A stretch of 51,502 bases of DNA from Streptomyces sp. NRRL WC-3618 (GTDB lineage: Bacteria; Actinomycetota; Actinomycetes; Streptomycetales; Streptomycetaceae). This document shows, piece by piece, positions 24,129-33,537 of the stretch. Position 1 is the first letter of the stretch; the number at the start of each line of letters is the position of its first letter. Location: positions 1 through 51,502 of the forward strand of contig NZ_LGDW01000472.1 of the NCBI RefSeq assembly GCF_001280005.1, read 5' to 3'. The notes below the pieces were generated by a model, which saw only the letters and a list, made by a program, of their open reading frames with translations, was not told the origin of the DNA and ran no database searches. A program made the position numbers and the translations under genes.

Positions 24129-25616
24129 TTACCGAACCGACCGGTTCTCGTCGGCGATGCGCTCCTCGGGGCGGGCGATCACCAGATAAACGAGGCCGAT
24201 GAGGGCGACGATGCCGACCGACAGCGGGACCAGCCAGCGGTCGAAGAAGGAGTCGCCGTTGGCGGGGGTCTTGACGGACAGGACCACGATCGCGGTCACC
24301 CCGTAGATCAGGGCGGCGATGTTCACGGGCCAGCCCCAGCGTCCGAGCCGGAAGGTGCCGGCGGGCTTCCATCCCCGGGTGCGGCCGATGGCGGAGGCCA
24401 GGACGACGGACTGGAAGCCCACGTAGATGCCCACCACCGAGAAGGTGATGATCCGGGTGACCGTCGCCGAGGGGAGGAGGGTGAGGGCGGCCGGGATGAC
24501 CGCGGTGACGGCGGTTGCGGCCGGCGGCATGTGGAAGGTGGGGTGCAACTTGGACAGCCGCTTGGCACCGACGATGACCCCGTCACGGGCGTAGGAGTAG
24601 ACCAGCCGGGTCGCCGCGGCCTGGATCGCCAGGGTGCACGAGACGAAACCGACGACGATCAGCGCCAGCGCGAATTTGCTGCCGACGGTGCCCAGCGAGT
24701 CGGCCAGCACCTCACCGAGCGGGTCGGCGGACTTGCCGCTGATGACCGCGCCGAAGTCCGGCACCGCCAGGATGAGGCCCAGAGTGAGGATCACGGTCGC
24801 GACGGCGCCCACGCCCAGGGTCATACCCATCGCACGCGGCACCTTGCGCGAGGGGTCCTTGACCTCCTCGGCGATGTCACCGCATGCCTCGAAGCCGTAG
24901 AAGATCCAGACCGCGAAGAGGCACGAGGCCAGGAAGGCACCCAGGTAGCCGCCGTTGGCACCCGCGCCGGAGGTGTGCAGCACCACGGTCACGTCCTGCT
25001 TGTGGTGGAAGATCAGCAGGTAGACGCCCAGCACCACAGTGCCCAGAACTTCGGCCAGCACGCCGATGTTGGCGACGAAGGCCAGCCGCCGTACGCCGAG
25101 CAGGTTCACCGCGGCGCACAGCAGGATGACCACGACCGCGGTCGCGATGGTACTGGCGTCGGTGACCGCGTAGCCGAAGAGCGGGCCCGCGTACTTGGCG
25201 ATCGGGTACGCCACCGATGTGATGGTCACCAGCAGCGCCCATGTGTACATCCACCCGGACATCCAGGCGTACTTGGGGCCGACCAGTCGCTTGGCCCACT
25301 GATAGATGCCGCCCGCGAGCGGATACTGCGAGGCGACCTCGGCGAAGGTCAGCAGCACCAGGCCCTGGCCGATCAGGACGAGCGGGATCGTCCAGAAGAA
25401 CGAGGGACCGCCGGTGGCCAGTCCGTAGTCGAAGACTGAGTACACACCCACCAACGGAGAGAGGTAGGTAAATCCGACCGCGAAGTTCGACCATAGGCCG
25501 AGCGCACGGGTCAGCTTCTGGGTGTAGCCGAGCGCGGCCAGTTGGGCGGCATCCGCCTCGTCCTGGACGTCCGGGGCGTTCTCGACATGTTGCGCTTTGG
25601 GCGGGGAGAGCGACAT
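24129..25616 (-). CDS. APC-family amino acid/polyamine permease
   Basis: This 495-aa protein has about 12 membrane segments and belongs to the amino acid-polyamine-organocation superfamily. The N-terminal block LTRALGLWSNFAVGFTYLSP and PLAGGIYQWAKRLVGPKYAW resemble GABA/polyamine permeases of the BAT/UGA4 type. The ATG at 25616 follows GAGAGG. It is divergent from a GntR gene across a palindromic site. With gamma-aminobutyraldehyde dehydrogenase and PotABCD nearby, putrescine, GABA or a related amine is the likely cargo. A perfect hairpin terminates the gene. Confidence 0.85.
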   Translation of the reverse strand: MSLSPPKAQHVENAPDVQDEADAAQLAALGYTQKLTRALGLWSNFAVGFTYLSPLVGVYSVFDYGLATGGPSFFWTIPLVLIGQGLVLLTFAEVASQYPLAGGIYQWAKRLVGPKYAWMSGWMYTWALLVTITSVAYPIAKYAGPLFGYAVTDASTIATAVVVILLCAAVNLLGVRRLAFVANIGVLAEVLGTVVLGVYLLIFHHKQDVTVVLHTSGAGANGGYLGAFLASCLFAVWIFYGFEACGDIAEEVKDPSRKVPRAMGMTLGVGAVATVILTLGLILAVPDFGAVISGKSADPLGEVLADSLGTVGSKFALALIVVGFVSCTLAIQAAATRLVYSYARDGVIVGAKRLSKLHPTFHMPPAATAVTAVIPAALTLLPSATVTRIITFSVVGIYVGFQSVVLASAIGRTRGWKPAGTFRLGRWGWPVNIAALIYGVTAIVVLSVKTPANGDSFFDRWLVPLSVGIVALIGLVYLVIARPEERIADENRSVR

Positions 25617-25666
25617 CAGGGGCCTCTCGCAGGGCACAGGGGAACGTGTGCACGGGTGGCGTAAAG

Positions 25667-25687
25667 ATATGAATCCATAGGTCATAT
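25667..25687. promoter_or_regulatory. Candidate GntR operator in the divergent permease/GntR promoter
   Basis: ATATGA and TCATAT form a perfect inverted repeat with a 9-base spacer between the divergent permease and GntR genes. A related ATATGAA...TATAT stretch occurs upstream of potA (32888-32904), which suggests one regulator serves both. Confidence 0.5.
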
Positions 25688-25726
25688 GGCAATGCTTGGC
25701 CGCCTGTGAAATCGTTCTGTGATGAG

Positions 25727-25750
25727 ATGAGCCGCCGGATGAGCCGCCGG
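25727..25750. repeat. Direct repeat, two 12-bp units
   Basis: ATGAGCCGCCGG occurs twice in tandem, 40-65 bases upstream of the GntR start, with a further partial copy. It could be a regulatory site or simple slippage. Confidence 0.55.
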
Positions 25751-25790
25751 ATGCCCACGCGGCACCGATCGGAAGGACGACAGAACAGAC

Positions 25791-26540
25791 GTGAACCGAC
25801 TCTCCAGTGCTGCCCGCCGTGCCATCTTCGCTCCGCTCGACACGGAAGCGAGGGTCGAGGCCGTCGTTCGGCGACTGGGTGACGCGATCAGCTTGGGCCT
25901 GCTGACGGACGGCGAGCAGCTGCCCGGTGAGAGCGACCTCGCCGAGCGGCTCGGCGTCTCCACCGTGAGTCTGCGCGAGGCACTGATGGCCCTGCGGCAG
26001 CAGGGCCTCGTCACCACAAGGCGGGGCCGGGGCGGCGGGACCTTCGTCCGCGCGCCTGTCGAGAATCTGCACGACCGCCTGCGGCAGCGGCTGCAAGCCC
26101 ACACCACGGAGGAGCTGCGCGACCTCAGTGACCACTATGCCGCCGTCGCCGGAGGCACCGCCCGGCTCGCCGCCGACCGCGCGGACAAGCATGACCTGGA
26201 AGCGCCCAGCCGTTCCCTGCGGGACTTCGCCGACGCCGTCGACTCCGCCGCGCGAGGCCGCATCGACGGCCGCTTCCATGTGGAGATCGCCGCCGCTGCC
26301 CAGTCCTCCCGGCTGACCCGCGAGGAGATTCGTTTCCAGACCGAAATCGGCCCGCTACTGTGTCTGCCATTCAGCCAGGCGAAAATCCACAGGACCGCCG
26401 ACGCGCAGCACCGGGCTCTTTTCGACGCCATCAAGGCCGGTGACGGACTGCAGGCTCGTACGCTGGCCGAGGAGCACGTTCGCGACGCGGTGCGGCACCT
26501 CATAGAACTGCGACTGGACGAGACATGGCAAGCAGACTGA
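25791..26540 (+). CDS. GntR-family regulator (FadR/FCD subfamily)
   Basis: This is 249 aa from GTG 25791 with GGAAGGA upstream. The N-terminal winged helix is typical (LPGESDLAERLGVSTVSLRE, then ALMALRQQGLVTTRRGRGGG). The helical C-terminal domain has the FCD pattern of two separated acidic/His helices (FHVEIAAAAQ, then DAQHRALFDAIKAGD), which usually bind a metal and a carboxylate ligand. It shares 16 bp with the following Cache-domain gene, so the two are co-translated. I infer control of polyamine or GABA uptake genes on both sides. Confidence 0.9.
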   Translation: MNRLSSAARRAIFAPLDTEARVEAVVRRLGDAISLGLLTDGEQLPGESDLAERLGVSTVSLREALMALRQQGLVTTRRGRGGGTFVRAPVENLHDRLRQRLQAHTTEELRDLSDHYAAVAGGTARLAADRADKHDLEAPSRSLRDFADAVDSAARGRIDGRFHVEIAAAAQSSRLTREEIRFQTEIGPLLCLPFSQAKIHRTADAQHRALFDAIKAGDGLQARTLAEEHVRDAVRHLIELRLDETWQAD

Positions 26541-27271
26541 GCAGCGACACCGTCGCCGAGGCGGTCGTCCGTGTCAGCGGCATGCTGGAGCATGTCTTCA
26601 CCAGCATCCAGCAGACCTGCGAACAGACCGCCACCCTGCTGGCGCACATCAGTGGGCAGGGGCGGCGCCCCACCTCGGCCGACCTGGCCCAGCTCCAGCC
26701 GCTGCTGCGCGAACAGCTCTCCCGCGAGGCCGAGCTGATCTCCGGCACCGGCTTCATCGCCGAACCTGGCCTGCTCAGCGACGTACCCGCCTGGCTGGAA
26801 TGGTGGCAGACCCGGGCTGATGGCGAGGTCCAGCCCATGCTGCTGGACCTGGACCCGGACACCTCCGCGTTCTCGGACTACACCTCCTGGGACTGGTTCG
26901 CCCTGCCCCGCACCACTGGGCAGCGCGCCGTGTCGGGCCCGTACGTCGACTATCTGTGCTCCGACGAGTACAGCCTCACCCTTGCGGCACCGGTGGTCGT
27001 GGACGGCGCGTTCGCGGGTGTGGCCGCCGCCGACGTGTACCTGCGCCACTTCGAAGCCGGTGTCGGCCCCGCGCTGCGCCGCATCGAGGGCCCCGCCTTC
27101 CTGGTCAATCCGCGCGGACGGGTCACCGCTTCCAATACCGCGACCCAGCTGGCGGGCTCCCTGGTCAGGGACCTCGACGCCGCTGCCGCGCGGGGCGAGG
27201 TGGTACTGCACCCCTGCGAGGCGATCCCGCTGGTGCTCGTCACGGCGGCGCGAGCATCAAGCGTCCAGTGA
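26525..27271 (+). CDS. Cytosolic Cache-domain sensor-like protein
   Basis: This 248-aa protein begins inside the end of the GntR gene. An N-terminal helical part (about 1-75) leads into a Cache/PDC-type domain: WLEWWQTR, then SWDWFALPR, a YVDYLCSDEYSLTLAAPV strand, and FAGVAAADVYLRHFE. Such domains bind small amines, amino acids or carboxylates. There is no signal peptide, membrane segment, or output domain such as a kinase or methyl-accepting region. A stand-alone cytosolic Cache protein coupled to a GntR regulator could be its ligand-binding partner. Its 3' end overlaps the convergent dehydrogenase gene by 15 bp. Confidence 0.7.
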   Translation: MASRLSSDTVAEAVVRVSGMLEHVFTSIQQTCEQTATLLAHISGQGRRPTSADLAQLQPLLREQLSREAELISGTGFIAEPGLLSDVPAWLEWWQTRADGEVQPMLLDLDPDTSAFSDYTSWDWFALPRTTGQRAVSGPYVDYLCSDEYSLTLAAPVVVDGAFAGVAAADVYLRHFEAGVGPALRRIEGPAFLVNPRGRVTASNTATQLAGSLVRDLDAAAARGEVVLHPCEAIPLVLVTAARASSVQ

Positions 27272-28723
27272 CGTCATGACGTGCTTGATGCGGGTGTAGT
27301 CCTCGAAGCCGTACGCGGACAGATCCTTGCCGTAGCCGGATTTCTTGAAGCCACCGTGCGGCATCTCCGCGACCAGCGGGATGTGGGTGTTGATCCACAC
27401 GCAGCCGAAGTCCAGCTTCTTGGACATGCGCATCGCGCGTGCGTGGTCCTTCGTCCACACCGAGGAGGCCAGGGCGTAGTCGACGCCGTTGGCGTATTCC
27501 AGGGCCTGCGCCTCGTCGCGGAAGGACTGGACGGTGATGACCGGGCCGAAGACCTCGTTCTGGATGATCTCGTCGTCCTGTTTGAGGCCGGAGACGACGG
27601 TGGGGGCGTAGAAGTAGCCCTTGTCGCCGACACGGTGGCCGCCTGTCTCGATCCTGGCGTGGGCGGGCAGCCGCTCGACGAAGCCGGAGACCTGCGTGAG
27701 CTGGTTGGCGTTGTTGAGCGGTCCGTACAGCACGCCCGGGTCGTCGGGCCGGCCGGTCTTCGTGCCGGCTGCGGCCCGCGCCAGTGCCGTCACGAACTCG
27801 TCGTGGACCGACTCCTGTACGAGGACGCGGGTAGCGGCCGTACAGTCCTGGCCGGCGTTGAAGAAGCCGGCCACCGAGATGCCCTCTGCGGCCTGGGCGA
27901 TGGCCGCACTGTCGAGGTCTTCGAAGACGACCACCGGCGCCTTGCCGCCCAACTCCAGGTGGACGCGCTTGACGTCCTTGGCCGCGGACGCGGCGACCTG
28001 CGTGCCGGCCCGTACGGAGCCGGTGATCGAGGCCATCGCCGGGGTGGGGTGTTCGACCATCAGGCGGCCGGTGTCACGGTCGCCGCAGACGACGTTGAAG
28101 ACACCCTTGGGCAGGATGGACCCGACGATCGCGGCCATCAGCAGGGTGGAGGCCGGGGTGGTGTCCGACGGCTTCAGGACCACGGTGTTGCCCGCGGCCA
28201 GCGCCGGGGCGAACTTCCAGACCGCCATCAGCATCGGGTAGTTCCACGGTGCGACCTGCGCGCAGACCCCGACGGGCTCACGCCGGACGATGGAGGTCAT
28301 GCCCTCCATGTACTCACCGGCCGAGCGGCCCTCCAGCAGTCGGGCGGCGCCCGCGAAGAAGCGGATCTGGTCCACCATCGGGGGCACCTCCTCGCTCGCC
28401 GTCAGCCCCAGCGGCTTGCCGGTGTTCTCGGACTCTACGGCGACGAGTTCCCCGGCCCGCGCCTCGAAAGCGTCCGCGATCTTCAGCAGCAGGCGCTGTC
28501 GCTCGGCCGGAGTGGTGTCACGCCACGCCGGGAACGCGGCAGCGGCCGCGCCCATGGCGGCGTCGACGTCCGCCTGGCCGGACAGCGGCGACGTCGCATA
28601 GGACTCGCCGGTCACCGGGTTGACGATCTCGATGGTCCGCCCGTCGGCGGCGTCCCGGAACTCCCCGCCGATGTAGTTGCGCAGCGTGCGCAGAGCGGTC
28701 GTCACTGGCTCTCCAGTTGACAC
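27257..28723 (-). CDS. Gamma-aminobutyraldehyde dehydrogenase-like aldehyde dehydrogenase
   Basis: This is 488 aa from GTG 28723 (GTG 28705 is also possible). Aldehyde dehydrogenase signatures are intact: APWNYPMLM, LELGGKAPVVVF and the catalytic cysteine in NAGQDCTAATR. The NAGQDC form and the overall sequence resemble gamma-aminobutyraldehyde dehydrogenases (PatD/YdcW). It is the last gene after potADBC on the same strand, 50 bp behind potC. It would convert 4-aminobutanal from putrescine into GABA. No putrescine aminotransferase, amine oxidase or glutamyl-putrescine pathway gene is in the window, so the first deamination must be encoded elsewhere. Confidence 0.85.
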   Translation of the reverse strand: MSTGEPVTTALRTLRNYIGGEFRDAADGRTIEIVNPVTGESYATSPLSGQADVDAAMGAAAAAFPAWRDTTPAERQRLLLKIADAFEARAGELVAVESENTGKPLGLTASEEVPPMVDQIRFFAGAARLLEGRSAGEYMEGMTSIVRREPVGVCAQVAPWNYPMLMAVWKFAPALAAGNTVVLKPSDTTPASTLLMAAIVGSILPKGVFNVVCGDRDTGRLMVEHPTPAMASITGSVRAGTQVAASAAKDVKRVHLELGGKAPVVVFEDLDSAAIAQAAEGISVAGFFNAGQDCTAATRVLVQESVHDEFVTALARAAAGTKTGRPDDPGVLYGPLNNANQLTQVSGFVERLPAHARIETGGHRVGDKGYFYAPTVVSGLKQDDEIIQNEVFGPVITVQSFRDEAQALEYANGVDYALASSVWTKDHARAMRMSKKLDFGCVWINTHIPLVAEMPHGGFKKSGYGKDLSAYGFEDYTRIKHVMTSLDA

Positions 28724-28773
28724 ATAGGTGGTCCCTCAGGGTGTGTGTTTCTTCGGATCCGGCGTGTGTTCAT

Positions 28774-29589
28774 TCAGATCCGGCTGCCGGAGGCCGTGTC
28801 GGACGACAGCCGCTGGGCCAGGTAGACGGGGATGACGGACAGCAGCACCAGCACGGCGGCGACGACGTTGACCACCGGGGCCTGCTGCAGCCGGGCCATG
28901 TTGGAGAAGATCCAGACCGGGAGGGTCTGGACACCGGGCCCGGCGGTGAACGTGGTGACCACGATCTCGTCGAAGGAGAGCGCGAAGGCGAGCAGCCCGC
29001 CCGCCACCAGAGCGGAGCGCACCAGGGGGAAGGTGATGTCGCGGAACGTCTGGAAGGTGTCCGCGCCCAGGTCCGCGGCGGCTTCCTCGTACGAGCCGGA
29101 CATCCGGCGCAGCCGCGCGACGACGTTGTTGAAGACCACGACGACGCAGAAGGTGGCGTGGCCGACGATGACGGTGAAGAGGCCGAGGCCCACGCCGAGC
29201 GGTTCCAGGACCGCGCGGAAGGCGGTGTTGAGGGCGACGCCTGTGACGATGCCGGGCAGCGCGATCGGCAGCACCACGACGAAGGAGATGCTCTCCCGGC
29301 CGAAGAACCGGTAACGCTGTACGGCGAACGCGATCAGCGTGCCCAGCACCAGCGCGATCGCGGTGGCGCCGAGGCCGGCCTTGACCGACGTCCACAGGGC
29401 GTCCCGTGCGCCGGAACTGTGCCAGGCGTCGCCCCACCAGCGCAGGGTGAAGCCGGAGGGCGGCCAGCCGAAGGTCTTGTCCACGTTGAACGAGTTGGCC
29501 AGGACCAGCAGCAGCGGAACGTAGATGATCGCGAAGCCGATGGCCGCGACCGCACGCAGGGCTGTGCGTGCGGGACGGGAGAGTTGCAT
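28774..29589 (-). CDS. potC: Spermidine/putrescine ABC transporter permease (PotC-like)
   Basis: This 271-aa inner-membrane permease has six hydrophobic segments. The EAA-type cytoplasmic loop reads SYEEAAADLGADTFQTFRDI, the site that contacts the PotA ATPase. The order potA-potD-potB-potC and the close spacing (28 bp after potB) mark a single transport operon. The ATG at 29589 follows a short purine-rich stretch. Confidence 0.9.
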   Translation of the reverse strand: MQLSRPARTALRAVAAIGFAIIYVPLLLVLANSFNVDKTFGWPPSGFTLRWWGDAWHSSGARDALWTSVKAGLGATAIALVLGTLIAFAVQRYRFFGRESISFVVVLPIALPGIVTGVALNTAFRAVLEPLGVGLGLFTVIVGHATFCVVVVFNNVVARLRRMSGSYEEAAADLGADTFQTFRDITFPLVRSALVAGGLLAFALSFDEIVVTTFTAGPGVQTLPVWIFSNMARLQQAPVVNVVAAVLVLLSVIPVYLAQRLSSDTASGSRI

Positions 29590-29617
29590 GCTTTCCTCGG
29601 GGCTTTCCTCAGGGTCT

Positions 29618-30526
29618 TCACAGCGCGGCCAGCGCACCGCTGCGGCGCACTGCGAGCAGGTAGAGCACGATGACGACCACGGGTACGGTGCCGAGCGCGG
29701 CGGCCAGCGGCAGGTCGAGCGTGATGTTGGAGTAGACCAGGTTGCCGATGAGCTGGGTCTTGCCGCCGACGATCTGCACGGCGATGTAGTCGCCGAGGCT
29801 GAGCGAGAAGGTGAAGACGGACCCTGCGGCGATCGACGGCAACACCATCGGTACCACCACCGACCGGAAGGTACGCCAGGTGCGGGCACCCAGGTCCGCG
29901 GAGGCGTCCAGGAGGTTGGCGGGGAGTTGCTCCAGCGCCGCGTGGATCGGCAGGATCATGTAGGGCAGCCAGAGGTAGGACAGCACCATGATCACCGCGG
30001 GCAGCCCGTATCCCGGACCGTGGGCGCCGAAGGGTCTCAGCGCCCAGTCCAGCAGCCCGCCCTCGGACAGGATGATCCGCCAGGCGTACGCCTTGACCAG
30101 GTAGCTCGCCCACAGTGGGGTGAGCACCGCGACCACCAGCAGGGGGCGGTACTTGGGCTTGGCGACCCGGGCGGTGTAGAAGGCGACGGGGAAGGCGATC
30201 AGAACGTCGATGACGGTGACAGCGAGGGCGACGCCGATACTGCGCAACGCCACGTCGCGGTAGACGTCGGTGGTGAAGAGCGCCTCGAAGTTGTCCGTTG
30301 TCCAAGTCCTGACCACGTCCGAGGTGAACGGGTCGGTGGTCCAGAAGGCGGACATGAACAGGGCTGCCAGCGATCCCAGGTAGGCGACGACGAGCCAGAT
30401 CATCGGCGCGGTCAGCAGCAGGGACAGCCGCAGCCGCGGGTGACGGTGCAGGGTCCCGGCGAGCCGCCGGCCCGGCCCCGGTGTGATGCCGTGGTCCGGA
30501 GCGGCTGCGGGCGCGGTGTCGGTCAT
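29618..30526 (-). CDS. potB: Spermidine/putrescine ABC transporter permease (PotB-like)
   Basis: This is a 302-aa permease with a 35-residue soluble N-terminus, six hydrophobic segments and the EAA-like loop NLLDASADLGARTWRTFRSV. It starts 9 bp after the potD stop, so it is translationally close. It forms the heterodimeric channel with PotC. Confidence 0.9.
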   Translation of the reverse strand: MTDTAPAAAPDHGITPGPGRRLAGTLHRHPRLRLSLLLTAPMIWLVVAYLGSLAALFMSAFWTTDPFTSDVVRTWTTDNFEALFTTDVYRDVALRSIGVALAVTVIDVLIAFPVAFYTARVAKPKYRPLLVVAVLTPLWASYLVKAYAWRIILSEGGLLDWALRPFGAHGPGYGLPAVIMVLSYLWLPYMILPIHAALEQLPANLLDASADLGARTWRTFRSVVVPMVLPSIAAGSVFTFSLSLGDYIAVQIVGGKTQLIGNLVYSNITLDLPLAAALGTVPVVVIVLYLLAVRRSGALAAL

Positions 30527-30535
30527 GGGGATCCT

Positions 30536-31732
30536 TCAGCCCTTGATCTGGGTCCAGGCCTGGACCCACTTGGCGTAGGGCACGCACGTGACGTCTGTGC
30601 GGCCGTCGAGGCACTGCTGGATCGGGGTGGTCCAGAAGTGGACCTGCTTCCAGTACGTCTCGTCGGCGGCGTGGTACGTGGTGCAGAAGCTCTTGTCCGA
30701 CGTCAGGGCGCAGGACTTGGAGTTGGCGGGAGCCTCGCCGAACCACTCGGCGACCTCGGCGTTGACCTTCGGGGAGACGATCCAGTTCATCCACTGGTAG
30801 GCGCAGTCGGGGTGCTTGGCCTTGGCGGAGATCATCCAGGTGTCGGACCAGCCGGTCGCGCCCTCGCTCGGCAGGATGGCCTTGACCTTGGCCTTCTCGG
30901 ACTGGGCAAGGTTGGCGATGACCTGCCACGTGGTGCCGACCACCGAGTCGCCGCTCTTGAAGGCGGAGATCTCCTTGAGGTAGTCGCTCCAGTACTCGCT
31001 GACGTTGGCGTTCTGTTCCTTCAGCAGGGCCACGGCCGCGTCGAACTGCTTCTGGTCGAGTGCGTACGGGTTCTTGATCCCCAGCGAGGGCTTGGTCTTG
31101 CTCAGGTACAGGGCGGCGTCGGCGATGTAGATCGCCGAATCGTACGCGGTGACGTGGCCCTTGTACGCGGAGGACTTGTCGAACACGGCGGACCAGGAGG
31201 TGGGGGCCGGGGACACCTTGTCGGTGCGGTACATCAGCAGGTTGGCGCCCCTGCCGTGCGGGATGCCGTAGGCGACGCCGCCCACGGAGTTCCACTTCTG
31301 CTCCTTCAGGCCAGCGAAGACGTCCTTGTAATTGGGGACGAGCGCGGTGTTGACCGGAGCGGCGTCACCGGAGGCGATCAGGCGCAGCGAGGCGTCGCCG
31401 GAGGCGGAGACGGCGTCGTACTGGCCGGTCTTCATCAGGCTGACCATCTCGTCGGAGGTTCCGGCGGTCTTGGTGTTGACCTTGCAGCCGGTCTGCTTCT
31501 CGAAGGGGTGGACCCAGTCGACGGACTTGTCGTTGGATCCGTCCTCGGCGTAGCCGGCCCAGGCGATCAGGTTGACCTCGCCCTCCCCCTTGCCGAGGGT
31601 CTTCTGTGCGGTCAGATCGGGCGGCGTGAACGTGCCGTCGCTGTTCGTGGACGTCGAAGAGCCGCCGCAGGCAGTGGCCAGGGCGAGGGCGCCGAGGGCG
31701 GCGGTACAGCCGAGGGTACGTATCAGTCGCAC
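30536..31732 (-). CDS. potD: Polyamine ABC transporter substrate-binding lipoprotein (PotD/PotF-like)
   Basis: This is 398 aa from GTG 31732, five bases after GGAG; the longer frame to 31954 is not protein-like. The signal peptide ends in a lipobox (LATAC), giving a membrane-anchored lipoprotein. The mature part is a spermidine/putrescine-binding type II fold (NLIAWAGYAEDG near the start, then VHPFEKQTGCKV and GTSDEMVSLMKTGQYD). The YDAVSASGDASLR region corresponds to the polyamine-binding hinge. Six cysteines in the mature part are more than usual. It lies between potA and potB. Confidence 0.9.
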   Translation of the reverse strand: MRLIRTLGCTAALGALALATACGGSSTSTNSDGTFTPPDLTAQKTLGKGEGEVNLIAWAGYAEDGSNDKSVDWVHPFEKQTGCKVNTKTAGTSDEMVSLMKTGQYDAVSASGDASLRLIASGDAAPVNTALVPNYKDVFAGLKEQKWNSVGGVAYGIPHGRGANLLMYRTDKVSPAPTSWSAVFDKSSAYKGHVTAYDSAIYIADAALYLSKTKPSLGIKNPYALDQKQFDAAVALLKEQNANVSEYWSDYLKEISAFKSGDSVVGTTWQVIANLAQSEKAKVKAILPSEGATGWSDTWMISAKAKHPDCAYQWMNWIVSPKVNAEVAEWFGEAPANSKSCALTSDKSFCTTYHAADETYWKQVHFWTTPIQQCLDGRTDVTCVPYAKWVQAWTQIKG

Positions 31733-31793
31733 GATGTCTCCGTGGTGGGCGCGGGAACGAGGGAAGGCGTACAGAAGTGCGGGGACCGGTGGT

Positions 31794-32843
31794 TCACTGC
31801 GGGTCCGCGACGCGGAAGTTGTGACGCTCGTGCCACTGCAGGCGGACCCGGGTGCCTCGGTAGGCGGCGACCTCGTCGGAGGAGGTCTCCTTGTTCTGCT
31901 GCAGGGCGGTGAGCCGGCCGCCGGCGTCGAGGTCGACGATGAAGCGGGTCGCATCGCCGAGATAGACGACCTCGGCGACCCGGCCGACGGCGCTGGTGTG
32001 CCCGTCCTCGGCCTTGCCCAGGGCGTCCGGGCTGTCCAGGAGGTGGATCTTCTCGGGGCGGACGCTGTAGGTGCCGGCCGCGCCGACCACCTTCTGAGCC
32101 GCCTCGCCGGTCAGCAGGTTCGACGTGCCGACAAAGCCCGCGACGAAGGCGGTGGCGGGGCGTTCGTACACCTCGGCGGGGGTGCCGACCTGCTCGATCC
32201 GGCCCTGGTTGAACACCGCGATCCGGTCGCTCATGGTCAGCGCCTCGTCCTGGTCGTGGGTGACGAAGACGAAGGTGATGCCGACCTCGCGCTGCAACGC
32301 CTTGAGCTCGACCTGCATCTCCTCGCGGAGTTTGAGGTCCAGGGCGCCCAGCGGCTCGTCGAGCAGCAGCACCTTGGGGCGGTTGACCAGCGCACGGGCG
32401 AGCGCGACGCGTTGCCGCTGGCCGCCTGACAGCTGGGACGGGCGGCGCTTGCCGAAGCCTTCGAGCCGTACGTTCGCCAGTGCCTCACGGGCGCGTTCCA
32501 GACGTTGCGCCTTGGGTACCTTGCGAATTTTGAGTCCGTACGCGACGTTCTGTTCCAGCGTCATGTGCGGGAAGAGAGCGTAGTCCTGGAAAACGGTATT
32601 GACGTCCCGCTCGAACGGCGCGAGGCGGGTGACGTCCCTGCCCGCCAGCTCGACGGTTCCGCTGGTGCTGGGCTCGAATCCGGCGATCATGCGCAGGACG
32701 GTGGTCTTGCCGGAGCCCGAGGGACCCAGCATGGAGAAGAACTCTCCGTCGCGGATCTCCAGGTCCACCCCACAGACCGCTTCCACCTGGCCGAACGACT
32801 TGCGCAAGCTCTGCAGCCGGATGGCTGTTCCTTCCCCGGGCAT
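31794..32843 (-). CDS. potA: Spermidine/putrescine ABC transporter ATP-binding protein (PotA-like)
   Basis: This 349-aa ATPase has Walker A GPSGSGKTT, the Q-loop (VFQDYALFPHMTLEQNV), signature LSGGQRQRVALARAL, Walker B VLLLDEPLGALD and an H-loop (FVTHDQDEA). A C-terminal TOBE domain (about residues 270-345) follows. It is the first gene of the transporter operon. The promoter region immediately upstream contains an ATATGAA-type motif shared with the permease/GntR intergenic region. Confidence 0.93.
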   Translation of the reverse strand: MPGEGTAIRLQSLRKSFGQVEAVCGVDLEIRDGEFFSMLGPSGSGKTTVLRMIAGFEPSTSGTVELAGRDVTRLAPFERDVNTVFQDYALFPHMTLEQNVAYGLKIRKVPKAQRLERAREALANVRLEGFGKRRPSQLSGGQRQRVALARALVNRPKVLLLDEPLGALDLKLREEMQVELKALQREVGITFVFVTHDQDEALTMSDRIAVFNQGRIEQVGTPAEVYERPATAFVAGFVGTSNLLTGEAAQKVVGAAGTYSVRPEKIHLLDSPDALGKAEDGHTSAVGRVAEVVYLGDATRFIVDLDAGGRLTALQQNKETSSDEVAAYRGTRVRLQWHERHNFRVADPQ

Positions 32844-32887
32844 GGGCGGAACCTTTCTGGTCTGACGGGCGCTGCATGTCGGAGAAA

Positions 32888-32904
32888 CATATGAACTTAT
32901 ATTT
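32888..32904. promoter_or_regulatory. AT-rich motif upstream of potA
   Basis: CATATGAACTTATATTT lies 45 bases upstream of the potA start in otherwise GC-rich sequence. It resembles the ATATGA dyad at 25667. It probably combines the -10 region of the pot operon with a GntR-type site. Confidence 0.45.
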
Positions 32905-33008
32905 CAAGGGTCAAGGCTGGCTGTGTTAAAGACTTCACCAAGCACAGGAGCCCCTTGGGGAAAGCCGGTCGGGGGGACCAACTGCCCGACGACCCGGGCC
33001 CGGCGGCC

Positions 33009-33275
33009 CTCAACATCCGGATCAGTCAGGCCGAGACCGGCCAACTGATCAACGCCACCGCCCTGACCATGATCTGCGTGTTCACAGCCTTCGTCTTCGG
33101 CGACCAGCGGGTCATCGCCGAGCACGGCGTGGGACCGGCCGCAGCAGTCGCGATCGACGCATTCGTCCTGCGCACCGGGCTGGTGCCGTCACTGATACAC
33201 CTGCTGGGACGGGCGATCCGGTGGCTGCCCGACTGGCTGGAGCGGATCCTGCCGCACGTGTCCATCGAGTGCGCA
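33009..33275 (+). pseudogene. MMPL (RND) transporter, C-terminal fragment
   Basis: About 90 codons read as the last membrane segments of an MMPL family exporter: ETGQLINATALTMICVFTAF, then VAIDAFVLRTGLVPSLIHLL and WLPDWLERILPH. Family members are about 700 aa or more. The frame upstream loses homology near 33010, and the normal hydrophilic tail is missing. It is a relic bordering the IS3 element. Confidence 0.75.
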
Positions 33276-33537
33276 CTTCCGGCAAACCCGCCCCCATCGC
33301 CCCTGGGCCCGCAGAGGACCGCTCGGGCGGAGCGGACGGCAGGTCCTCACCACACGGGTGTGGCGACGACCGCGAGCCGACCGGCCGTGGTGGTGCCGCC
33401 GTCTTGGCCAGAGCCGCCGCTACGACAGGACAGCACGTCGCGTGCTCACAGTCGCTCGCTGTGCATACCTCGGGCCTTGCCCCTTGATCTTGGACACACG
33501 AGACACTGGATCCTGAGGATCTGAGAACGCACATCTC

